The notes under the pieces: model-generated
The model's database searches: none
What the model was told of the DNA's origin: nothing
Seen by the model: only the letters and a program-made list of their open reading frames with translations
Program-made: the position numbers and the translations under genes
NCBI GenBank assembly: GCA_021737245.1
Contig: JAIPEI010000084.1
Location: 1-10,751 of the forward strand
DNA: 10,751 bases
DNA from: Deltaproteobacteria bacterium
GTDB taxonomy: Bacteria; Desulfobacterota; DSM-4660; Desulfatiglandales; HGW-15
Direction of reading: 5' to 3'
Shown here: in pieces, positions 1 to 6,871 of the stretch
How the letters are laid out: the number at the start of each line of letters is the position of its first letter
Numbering within the stretch: the stretch's first letter is position 1

Positions 1-1112
1 CCCCGGATCGCCAGCTCCCCGGTCCCCCCGGGACCCACCTCGTTTCCGTCATCGTCGTCCACCTTGGTTTGGTACCCGAGGCAGGCGCGGCCGATGGAGG
101 TCAGCCGATGAGAGAGCTTTCCTTCCAAGCTCACCTCCTGGGGCCGAAGCACCGTACCCAGCAAGGCGGTCTCCGTGGTCCCGTAAAGCTGGATGAATGA
201 ATCCCCGAGATACTCGGCCCCTTCCTTGAGGAGTTCCTCGGAAATGGGAGCAGCCGAGGTAAACCAGTGCTCGATGCTGGAGAAGTCCGTTTCCTTGGCC
301 TTGGGATGTCGAATAACCTTGGCAAGGAGGGTAGGGCTGAACTGGGTGAAGGTAATCTTCTCCCGGCCCACAATCTCGAGGATCTTCTCGGCGTCCGGAT
401 CGCTCAGAAAAAGAGAGCAGCCTCGCGTGACCGCGGCGATGCTCAGTCCCGTCCCGCCGGAGGTGTGCATGGGCATCAGGAGGATCCATCGAGTGTAAGG
501 GTGAATGCCCAGCTCAGCCGCCCAGATGTTCGCGCTGCAGGTCCATTTTCGATGGGTCAACGGAGCTCCCTTGGGCCGACCCGTGGTCCCGCTCGTGTAG
601 ATCAGGGTGGCCATGTCATCCTGGGACAGGTCAACATCGGGAGCCTCGGGCGAACCATCTCGTATCAAGGTGTCGAATGAGTAATCGCAGGTGCCTTCTG
701 ATCCAATGCCGATGAAGCAATCAACGGACGTCAGCCGGCCGCGAATCGGTCGAATTTTGCTCTCGTAGAGGTCTTCATCGACCACGAAACCCCGCGCACC
801 GCTATCCTGAACCTGATACTCGATCTCGTCGGGCATGAAGGTCCGGTCAATGGGGGCAATCGCCATACCCGCGCCCGCCAGGGCCAGGAGCGAAAGGACA
901 TGGCCCGTCCCCGTTCCCGTCTGCACGACCACCCGATCGCCGGGACGCAATCCGATTTCGAGAAATCCGTTGCTGAGACGATTCACCGCCTCATAAAGCT
1001 CCCGATACGTGTATCGATGTCCCCGGGGATAGTGTTTGCCATACTCATCCTGCACCGCCACCTTGTTGGGATAGTTCATGGCGGATCGTTGCAGGGCTTC
1101 GCTGATCAGCAT
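1..1112 (-). CDS. AMP-forming acyl-CoA synthetase/ligase, N-terminal part (cut by window edge)
   Basis: Adenylate-forming ligase of the ANL superfamily, which activates a carboxylic acid with ATP to an acyl-AMP and transfers it to coenzyme A. The visible 370 residues hold the N-terminal domain. The phosphate-binding motif IYTSGTTGRPKG lies at residues 171-182 and the A5 motif QLYGTTET at 308-315. Family members are usually about 500-560 residues, so the C-terminal domain with the catalytic lysine lies beyond the left edge. The ATG at 1110-1112 is preceded by AAGGAGG with a 5-base gap, a strong ribosome site. It follows the HyuB gene on the same strand after 151 bases, so it may be the third cistron of that operon, converting the acid made by HyuA/HyuB to a CoA ester. 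The acid substrate cannot be told from this half. There is no membrane segment; a cytoplasmic enzyme is expected. Confidence 0.9.
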   Translation of the reverse strand, partial: MLISEALQRSAMNYPNKVAVQDEYGKHYPRGHRYTYRELYEAVNRLSNGFLEIGLRPGDRVVVQTGTGTGHVLSLLALAGAGMAIAPIDRTFMPDEIEYQVQDSGARGFVVDEDLYESKIRPIRGRLTSVDCFIGIGSEGTCDYSFDTLIRDGSPEAPDVDLSQDDMATLIYTSGTTGRPKGAPLTHRKWTCSANIWAAELGIHPYTRWILLMPMHTSGGTGLSIAAVTRGCSLFLSDPDAEKILEIVGREKITFTQFSPTLLAKVIRHPKAKETDFSSIEHWFTSAAPISEELLKEGAEYLGDSFIQLYGTTETALLGTVLRPQEVSLEGKLSHRLTSIGRACLGYQTKVDDDDGNEVGPGGTGELAIR

Positions 1113-1230
1113 GGTTTCCTCCTTGCAGTGTTATCCGCACCTCTAGGACAGAGAGGAGCGAAGTTTGACGGATTCGCAAAAACCCGATCAGCCCCGCTGG
1201 CAGCACTTTATCCTATTGAAATAACCTAGC

Positions 1231-1251
1231 AAATCTCTGACTTAGAGATTT
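1231..1251 (-). repeat. 8-bp inverted repeat between hyuB and the ligase gene
   Basis: AAATCTCT at 1231-1238 and its exact complement AGAGATTT at 1244-1251 flank a 5-base loop, starting 12 bases after the HyuB stop codon. On the minus-strand transcript the stem is A/U-rich and is followed by GCUAGG rather than a U run, so it is a poor intrinsic terminator in that direction. Read on the plus strand it is followed by T residues up to 1254, but no plus-strand gene ends here. It could be a processing or mRNA-stability hairpin, or a weak attenuator that lowers ligase expression relative to HyuA/HyuB. Confidence 0.5.
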
Positions 1252-1263
1252 TTTCCGGCGGCA

Positions 1264-3045
1264 TCAAGATCGGGAGACACGGTTTCTTTCCGCCCGAAGT
1301 GATGCGGTCTCCTCTACATTCACGGCCAATGTTTCCGGATCGATGACCACCCCGTAGTGTTCCTTTGCACTCTGAATCGAGACCAGGCCGTCCCGTACGT
1401 CCTTTTGCACCGCCGTCTCGTCGCGATCCAGTGGGTTGCCCACGCCGCAACCCCCTTGAACGAAATCCACGACGCGATCTCCTTTTCCAAGGGCAAAGAA
1501 TTTCGAGGAGCGGATTTCGTGGTTGTCCACCTGTCTTCCATCCGCCATGCAGAGCATCTTGTGATTGTTCGGGGGGCGATGGCCGCCCTCAATGGCCGGA
1601 GACGGGTCATAGTCGTAGGGATCGGCTGCATAGTTCACGTAAACCGGCTGTGAATCCGCGATGGCTTCCCACTCGTTGTGAACCCCGAATCCCCCGCGCC
1701 ACTGTCCGGGCCCGGCCGAGTCCTCGGCCCATTCCCAGCGGTGCCAGAACATGGGGTAGAGTCCCTCGCATACCTCGATTTCCGGATAGTACAGGGTCCC
1801 GCTGCAGATCACCGGCCCATTCGTGGACCAGCCATCAACGCCCCACAGTGCGCCGGCGCCCGAGGCGGTGGCCTGGAAGTCAGGCGATCCATACCCCTCG
1901 TTCCGCCGGGGATCCACGCCGCTGAAGACCCAGTAGGGAATGGAGCCCCAACCACCCGGGGTGTCCCGGGGGGCGACCTGGGCAAGGGCCGTCCACACGG
2001 CCTCGATGATCTGCTTGGCCACGAAGTTCGTGCAATTCCCGTGGGTGGCGGGAAAGGTCGCATGGGTAATGGTACCGGGTTGAGTGCGGATTTCCACTGG
2101 CCGGTAGCATCCCCCGCATCGTACCTGGAGATTCCGGCCCAGGGACTGAAGGATCGCCTGGTACACTGCGCTGTGGGTGTTGGCCACAGGGCTGTTGATG
2201 AACTCCGGGCTCATGGGGCCGCTCTTGCTGAAATCCACGATAAGGCGATCCTCCGCCACAGTGAGATCGCAGACTACGGAAGGGCTTCCCTCAACAGCAC
2301 CGTGAATCTCGCTGTGGTACTTGCCGTCCGGGATCTTGGCGATTTCCTCGCGCATGAGGAACTCCCCGTAGGCGAGCAGGTCCTCCAGAAACAGGCGAAA
2401 CGTCTTCTCCCCATATCCCCGGATGAGGGTGTCGAGGCGCTTTTCGGCTACCCGGGCCGCACCGATCAGGCTCAGCAAGTCGCTGTACTGGACGTCCGGG
2501 ATCCGCACATTCGTCATCAGGAGATTGACGACGCTCCGGCGTTCGCGTCCCTTCCGCCGAATACGCAGGGGAGGGATCCGCAGGCCTTCGGCATATACGT
2601 CAATGGCATTCGGATTGTAGCCGCCCGGAACTCCTCCACCCGTGTCCTGCTGGTGAGCCTTGTTTGCAATCCACAGAATGTGCTCTTTCTCGTGGAACAC
2701 GGGATAGACCACGCACCAGTCCGCCATCTGGTTACCGGCATCCATGGTATAGGGATCGTTCACCAGGAAGACGTCCCCGGGATTAATATCGTCTCGGAAA
2801 TACTCGTTGACAGCGCGGACCGCGAACGGAGTGGCTCCCACAAGGACCGGGATGTACTCGGCAAGGGCCACGAGTTCGGCATCCGTCGTCAGGATGGACG
2901 TACAGAAATCGTGGGCCGAGAAGTAGATCGGGGCACGCGCCGTACGTTCCATGTTCACGCCCATCTCCCGGGCGATCGTAAAGACGGCGGAGGTTAGAAC
3001 GGCGAAGTCGGCAGTATTTAATCGGATCTTATAGGGCTCCGTCAT
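1264..3045 (-). CDS. HyuB-family subunit (hydantoinase B / oxoprolinase / ketone carboxylase alpha-like)
   Basis: A 593-residue protein of the hydantoinase B family, which pairs with HyuA proteins in ATP-dependent hydantoinases, 5-oxoprolinases, caprolactamases and acetone or acetophenone carboxylases. In the carboxylases this subunit is thought to complete the reaction on the substrate phosphorylated by the HyuA-like partner. Family marks seen: NDPY at 96-99, KAHQQDTGG at 129-137, DSAGPGQWRGGFGV at 442-455 and GGCGVGNPLDRD at 531-542. The segment after NDPY is unusual: many family members have GGTHxxD there, whereas this one reads TMDAGNQMAD, with no histidine. Length fits ordinary HyuB (about 500-600) and is shorter than acetone carboxylase alpha (nearly 780). 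The ATG at 3043-3045 has a perfect AAGGAGGT 7 bases upstream and begins 17 bases after the HyuA stop, so the two are co-transcribed and probably form a complex. Family assignment is firm; the substrate is unknown. Confidence 0.9.
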   Translation of the reverse strand: MTEPYKIRLNTADFAVLTSAVFTIAREMGVNMERTARAPIYFSAHDFCTSILTTDAELVALAEYIPVLVGATPFAVRAVNEYFRDDINPGDVFLVNDPYTMDAGNQMADWCVVYPVFHEKEHILWIANKAHQQDTGGGVPGGYNPNAIDVYAEGLRIPPLRIRRKGRERRSVVNLLMTNVRIPDVQYSDLLSLIGAARVAEKRLDTLIRGYGEKTFRLFLEDLLAYGEFLMREEIAKIPDGKYHSEIHGAVEGSPSVVCDLTVAEDRLIVDFSKSGPMSPEFINSPVANTHSAVYQAILQSLGRNLQVRCGGCYRPVEIRTQPGTITHATFPATHGNCTNFVAKQIIEAVWTALAQVAPRDTPGGWGSIPYWVFSGVDPRRNEGYGSPDFQATASGAGALWGVDGWSTNGPVICSGTLYYPEIEVCEGLYPMFWHRWEWAEDSAGPGQWRGGFGVHNEWEAIADSQPVYVNYAADPYDYDPSPAIEGGHRPPNNHKMLCMADGRQVDNHEIRSSKFFALGKGDRVVDFVQGGCGVGNPLDRDETAVQKDVRDGLVSIQSAKEHYGVVIDPETLAVNVEETASLRAERNRVSRS

Positions 3046-3062
3046 CTCTGGGACCTCCTTGT

Positions 3063-5147
3063 TTACTGGGTGAATTCGATCAAGAAGCTCTCGTAAGGGG
3101 TGACCTCCAGGCTTCCGTCCGGCGGTACCACGATGGTGGTAGTCTTGAGTTCCACGATGGCGGGTCCATTGACCACGTTCCCTACTTCCATCTGATCTCC
3201 GTCGTAAACCGGCGTGTCGGTGTATCCACCTTTCTCCTCAAAGTAGGCAGGACGCGTCCCTTTGTGAAGCGCGCCGGCATCACGACTTACCAACGGGGCT
3301 TCATGAAGATCCGGTGTGGGAACCACACCGCAGGCCGCCATGCGAAGGTTCAGGACCTCCGTCTCCGCGTCGTCCCGATAGGAGTACAGATTTTCGTGCA
3401 TCTCATGAAAGCTCTCCACCAGTCGACTGAGCATGACCTCTTCGATCTCTTCCTCGGAGGCTGATTCGGGAACAGGCAACGGGACTTCCAGTTCGTGATA
3501 CTGCCCCTTGTAGCGCATGTCCAAGGATTTGAGATAGTACCGGTCCTTTGTGGAAACCCCTTCCCGATCGAGGAACTCGTCGGCCGTGGAGCGCATTTCT
3601 CCAAAGGTGTTCTTCAGCGAGGAAAGAGTCAGATTCGCCGTCTTGCTCGTAATGGATTTCACAAAATCGTGCCTCACATCGGCGATGACGCCCCCCAGGG
3701 CACAAAAGACAGAGGATGTTTTGGGAACAAGAAGCCGGCGAATCCCGATGACTCGTGCGAGGCTGGCAGCATGCACAGCGCCTGCACCGCCAGCCACAAC
3801 GAGGGTGTACCTGCGGGGGTCTTCGCCTCGTTGCACCGATACGATGGAAATCCCGTCCACCATGTGGTGGTCGATGACCCGGCGCATGCTCCACGCGGCA
3901 TCTCCCACGTCCATGCATAGGGGATCCGCGATCATTTCCTGAATGGCTTTTCGGGCCAGGTCCGGACGAAGCGGCATTTCCCCTCCGAGGTAGTAGTCCG
4001 GATCCAGGTATCCCAGGACGAGGTCGGCATCCGTGCAGGTTGGTTCGCTCCCGCCCCTGTCATAACAGGCCGGTCCCGGGTCCGCACCCGCACTCTGGGG
4101 GCCCATATGAAGCACCTTCATCTGATCCAGCCACCCGATGCTGCCTCCCCCGGCGCCGATCGTGCGAACGTCCACCAGGGGCAGTTTCATGTGGTAGACC
4201 CCGCCGACGGCGCTTTCCAGGGCTGTCACGGGTTTTCCTTCCTTGATCAGGCAGACGTCAAAGCTCGTGCCTCCCATATCCACCGTAATCACGTCCTCCA
4301 GGTCCAGAGACTTGCTCACGTAGGCCGCAGCCGCGGGGGCACAGGCCGGCCCCGAGAGAACAGTACGTACCGCCTGCTCCATGGCCACCTCCGGAAAGAT
4401 GACGCCAGCATTGGACTGGGTGATCAGGAGCTGACCCGTGAAGCCCCACGCTTCGAGGGATTGGGACAGGTGCTTCAGATAACTGGCCAGTTTCGGCCCT
4501 ACGTAGGCGTTGATCACCGTGGTGCTCATACGCCAGTACTCACGGATTTCCGGCTGAATCTCATGGGATGCGCACACATACACTTCCGGGAGCTGCTCCC
4601 GGCAGATCTCCGCCGCCCGGGCCTCATGGATCGGATTGCGAAAAGACCAGAGGAAGCAGACGGCCACGGCCTCCACACCTTGTTCCCTGAACTCACCACA
4701 GGCGCGCAAGACATCATCTTCGTTCAGGGTAATGACAGGATCTCCCTCGGCGTCTATCCGCTCCTGCACCGGCATGCGCAGGTATCGCGGACACAGGGTC
4801 TCAGGCTGCGGCACAGACAGGTCGTATGGGGTCTCCCGAATTCCGAATCGAATCCCGAGAGTGTCCCGGAATCCCTTGGTGCAGAGCATGCCCACCTTGG
4901 CGCCGGTCCAGGTCAGTACCGTGTTTGTGCTCACCGTGGTCCCGTGGGTGATTCGTGTTGTGTCTTTTAGAAGCGACTTTTCATCCATCCCGAGAAGACC
5001 GGCGAGTTTTGTCAGACCATTCACGATGGCTATGGAAGGGTCTGACGGCGTGGACGGTGTTTTGGTGACCAAGGATTGGCCCTGCTCATCCAGACAAACC
5101 AAGTCTGTGAAGGTACCTCCTACATCAACCCCGATGACGTATTTCAT
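3063..5147 (-). CDS. HyuA-family subunit (hydantoinase A / oxoprolinase / ketone carboxylase beta-like)
   Basis: A 694-residue ATP-binding subunit of the hydantoinase A / oxoprolinase family with the ASKHA (actin-like) fold. It binds ATP and phosphorylates the substrate or bicarbonate before the HyuB partner acts. Motifs in order: DVGGTFTD at 8-15 (first phosphate loop), HGTTVSTNT at 68-76, MGGTSFDV at 291-298 (second phosphate loop), GAGGGSI at 331-337, GPQSAGADPGPACY at 349-362 and GGAGAVHA at 453-460, where many relatives read GGAGPxHA. Length is close to the acetone carboxylase beta subunit (about 717) and typical HyuA. No signal peptide or membrane segment, so cytoplasmic. The ATG at 5145-5147 follows a very purine-rich leader with AGGAGG 7 bases upstream. 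It is the first gene after the sigma54-type promoter at 5312-5328. The neighbouring CoA ligase favours a carboxylase making an acid for CoA activation, but hydantoinase or lactamase activity is not excluded. Confidence 0.92.
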   Translation of the reverse strand: MKYVIGVDVGGTFTDLVCLDEQGQSLVTKTPSTPSDPSIAIVNGLTKLAGLLGMDEKSLLKDTTRITHGTTVSTNTVLTWTGAKVGMLCTKGFRDTLGIRFGIRETPYDLSVPQPETLCPRYLRMPVQERIDAEGDPVITLNEDDVLRACGEFREQGVEAVAVCFLWSFRNPIHEARAAEICREQLPEVYVCASHEIQPEIREYWRMSTTVINAYVGPKLASYLKHLSQSLEAWGFTGQLLITQSNAGVIFPEVAMEQAVRTVLSGPACAPAAAAYVSKSLDLEDVITVDMGGTSFDVCLIKEGKPVTALESAVGGVYHMKLPLVDVRTIGAGGGSIGWLDQMKVLHMGPQSAGADPGPACYDRGGSEPTCTDADLVLGYLDPDYYLGGEMPLRPDLARKAIQEMIADPLCMDVGDAAWSMRRVIDHHMVDGISIVSVQRGEDPRRYTLVVAGGAGAVHAASLARVIGIRRLLVPKTSSVFCALGGVIADVRHDFVKSITSKTANLTLSSLKNTFGEMRSTADEFLDREGVSTKDRYYLKSLDMRYKGQYHELEVPLPVPESASEEEIEEVMLSRLVESFHEMHENLYSYRDDAETEVLNLRMAACGVVPTPDLHEAPLVSRDAGALHKGTRPAYFEEKGGYTDTPVYDGDQMEVGNVVNGPAIVELKTTTIVVPPDGSLEVTPYESFLIEFTQ

Positions 5148-5258
5148 CCTCCCTCCTCCTGTTTGTTGGTGCGCGCGACGGGGATCCAGAGAACGGCCGG
5201 CCCGTACTCGTGTGGAATGATCATGTGGTTTTTGGTGGATATCGCTTGCGGCATTGAA

Positions 5259-5290
5259 TTTCCAGGCGCTGGGTGTGTGTGCCCTGGAAA
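5259..5290 (-). repeat. 8-bp inverted repeat in the hyuA leader
   Basis: TTTCCAGG at 5259-5266 and its exact complement CCTGGAAA at 5283-5290 flank a 16-base loop holding a GT-rich run (GTGTGTGTG, 5273-5281). If the sigma54-type promoter is used, transcription would begin near 5301 and this would form a hairpin close to the 5' end of the roughly 150-base leader. It may protect the mRNA 5' end or act in translation control. No U run follows. Its half-site TTTCC/GGAAA is also found in the upstream palindrome at 5433-5448, so a protein site is an alternative. Confidence 0.4.
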
Positions 5291-5311
5291 CAGGCGCACT
5301 TGCCCGCTGAA

Positions 5312-5328
5312 ATCAAGATGCGTGCCAA
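5312..5328 (-). promoter_or_regulatory. Candidate sigma54 (-24/-12) promoter for hyuA-hyuB-ligase
   Basis: On the minus strand the sequence is TTGGCACG-CATC-TTGAT, against the consensus TTGGCACG-N4-TTGCW. The -24 half is perfect and the spacing is exact; the only mismatch is A for C at -12. It lies 165 bases upstream of the HyuA start in the only sizeable gap before the operon, with a predicted transcription start near 5301. The adjacent response regulator carries the GAFTGA loop needed to activate sigma54 polymerase, which supports the call. Confidence 0.72.
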
Positions 5329-5340
5329 AATGTATGCTTC

Positions 5341-5353
5341 AATCAAGATATTG
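5341..5353 (+). promoter_or_regulatory. Candidate IHF binding site
   Basis: AATCAAGATATTG matches the IHF consensus WATCAANNNNTTR at every defined position. It sits between the -24 element and the upstream palindromes, centred about 46 bases before the predicted start, which is where IHF normally bends sigma54 promoters to bring the activator to polymerase. It lies inside a 6-bp inverted repeat (TTCAAT at 5338-5343, ATTGAA at 5350-5355), so another protein could bind here instead. Confidence 0.55.
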
Positions 5354-5400
5354 AAATAACGAAGATAATGGAGTGAGGGTAGGAAAAGGAAAACACAGGC

Positions 5401-5415
5401 TGAAAGGTTCTTTCA
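5401..5415 (+). promoter_or_regulatory. Candidate upstream activator site 1 for the response regulator
   Basis: TGAAAGGTTCTTTCA is a palindrome with 6-bp arms and a 3-base centre. It is centred about 107 bases upstream of the predicted sigma54 start, in the usual range for NtrC-class activator sites. Its outer 5-base half-sites, TGAAA and TTTCA, resemble those of the palindrome at 5433-5448. TTCAATCA within and after it (5412-5419) recurs at 5338-5345. Confidence 0.5.
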
Positions 5416-5432
5416 ATCAGTCAAGGGGGGCG

Positions 5433-5448
5433 GGAAAAGGATGTTTCC
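5433..5448 (+). promoter_or_regulatory. Candidate upstream activator site 2
   Basis: GGAAA at 5433-5437 and TTTCC at 5444-5448 form an inverted repeat with a 6-base centre. Its centre lies about 32-33 bases from that of the site at 5401-5415, close to three helical turns, as expected for two activator dimers on one face of the DNA. The arms are short, so this is weaker evidence than for the first site. Confidence 0.35.
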
Positions 5449-5481
5449 AACTCGGCAGGGACGGGAAAACCGGTGTATGAA

Positions 5482-6825
5482 TCAGGGATGCAAGCCGTAT
5501 TTCCGGATTCTTGAGCGCAGGGTGGGCCTGGATACGCCGAGAAGCCTGCAGGCGTCACCTCGATTCCAATTCGTAACCCGAAGCACGTACTCGATATGTT
5601 CTCTCTCCACCGCTTGGAGGGACCGGACGACGGGCTGATCGGCTTCGTGCCCTTTGGCTGGTTCCATGCTCAGGTTCGGAAGGGTCTCCGGGAGGAGGAC
5701 TTCTCCATGGCTAAGCACCACGGCCCGTGTCAATACATTCTCGAGTTCGCGGACGTTTCCCGGCCAATCGTAGTCCATGAAGAGTTGCATGACCTCTGCC
5801 GGGATACCGGTCACCCTGCGGTGCAACTCTGCATTGATCTTGTTCAGCAAATGATCGACCAACAGGGGTATATCCGACTTTCGTTCGCGAAGGGGTGGGA
5901 CTCCCATCTCCACGACCTTGAGACGGAAGAAGAGGTCATCACGAAAGGCCCGGCCTTTCACCAGCTCGGAAAGGTCCCGGTTCGTGGCTGCAATCACACG
6001 GGCCTCCGAACGAAGGCGCTCCACGCCACCGACCCGCTCGAACTCCCTTTCTTGAAGAAATCGCAGCAGCTTGACCTGAAGGCTCGTGGATAGTTCTGCG
6101 ATTTCGTCCAAAAAAATGGTGCCCTTCCCCGCCAGTTCGATTTTTCCCGCCTTGCGGGAAACAGCGCCGGTAAAAGCCCCTTTTTCGTGACCGAACAGCT
6201 CGCTCTCCAGCAAGGTTTCCACCAGGGTGGAGCAGTTCACCGGAATAAAGGGCTCCTTACGAAACGGGCTGTTATAGTGGATGGCATGGGCGATGAGTTC
6301 CTTCCCGGTGCCACTCTCACCTTGAATGAGCACCGTGGTGCGGCTCTCTGAAACGAGACCGATGAGTTTGAAAATTTCTTTCATTCCCCGGGATTCTCCC
6401 ACGATGTTGCGCACCTTGTATTCCCGTGAAATGTCGGTGATGAGTCCTTCTAATCTGTGGTTGAGCCGGATGTTGTTGGCCACTTTTTCGATTGCGATTT
6501 CCAACTCGTCCACATCGATGGGTTTGTGAATATACTCATACGCACCGAGTTTCATGGCCTGGACGGTTGTCTCCATGTCATGGTAAGCCGTAATCATGAT
6601 CACGTTCAGGTCCGGTTGGTCCTCTCGAATGCGGCGAAGAACCTCCAGCCCGTCCATGTCGGGCAGTCGAATGTCGAGGATCACCACATCGGGCGGATCG
6701 GTTCCCACGGCGTCCAATCCTTTGCATCCGTCTTCCTCCGTGTGAACCTCGTACCCATTTTTTCTCAGGAACATCTCCAGGGTTTCGAGGATGGCCCGCT
6801 CGTCGTCGATGATCAGGACTTTCAT
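5482..6825 (-). CDS. NtrC-family sigma54-dependent response regulator
   Basis: A 447-residue response regulator that activates sigma54 promoters when phosphorylated. Numbering from the ATG at 6823-6825: receiver domain 1-120 with acidic pair D7-D8, phospho-acceptor D51 (ILDIRLPDMDG) and K101; AAA+ domain about 137-365 with Walker A GESGTGKE (169-176), the sigma54-contact loop GAFTGA (216-221) and Walker B TIFLDE (236-241); Fis-type helix-turn-helix at the C terminus (about 421-444). All key residues are intact. The ATG is preferred because the protein then begins MKVLIIDDE as in relatives; it has a GGAG about 12 bases upstream. An in-frame GTG at 6843 would add 6 residues but has no good ribosome site. 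It starts 46 bases after the kinase gene, so they form a two-component pair. The hyuA control region lies directly downstream, making that promoter the likely target. Confidence 0.93.
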   Translation of the reverse strand: MKVLIIDDERAILETLEMFLRKNGYEVHTEEDGCKGLDAVGTDPPDVVILDIRLPDMDGLEVLRRIREDQPDLNVIMITAYHDMETTVQAMKLGAYEYIHKPIDVDELEIAIEKVANNIRLNHRLEGLITDISREYKVRNIVGESRGMKEIFKLIGLVSESRTTVLIQGESGTGKELIAHAIHYNSPFRKEPFIPVNCSTLVETLLESELFGHEKGAFTGAVSRKAGKIELAGKGTIFLDEIAELSTSLQVKLLRFLQEREFERVGGVERLRSEARVIAATNRDLSELVKGRAFRDDLFFRLKVVEMGVPPLRERKSDIPLLVDHLLNKINAELHRRVTGIPAEVMQLFMDYDWPGNVRELENVLTRAVVLSHGEVLLPETLPNLSMEPAKGHEADQPVVRSLQAVEREHIEYVLRVTNWNRGDACRLLGVSRPTLRSRIRKYGLHP

Positions 6826-6871
6826 GCTTCGCTTTTTCTCCACCCGAAAATCGCCTTGCTCCCGGAGAGCT

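Noticed and set aside
1140..1156. CCTCT/AGAGG inverted repeat upstream of the ligase start
   Set aside because: Arms of 5 bp with a 7-base loop are too short to separate from chance, and no T run follows.
1678..2997. Long plus-strand open frame (439 codons) opposite hyuB
   Set aside because: It lies entirely within the HyuB gene, has no recognisable motif or ribosome site, and arises from the codon bias of the real minus-strand gene.
4107..4970. Plus-strand open frame (287 codons) opposite hyuA
   Set aside because: It is a shadow of the HyuA coding frame, which carries all the conserved family motifs on the minus strand.
5311..5349. AATCAAGAT direct repeat (5311-5319 and 5341-5349)
   Set aside because: The two copies fall within the -12 region and the IHF match respectively, which explain them; two copies of 9 bases are not enough to call a separate repeat element.
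5440..5481. Intrinsic terminator after the response regulator gene
   Set aside because: No GC-rich stem followed by a T run is present on the minus strand; the nearest palindrome (5401-5415) is better explained as an activator site.
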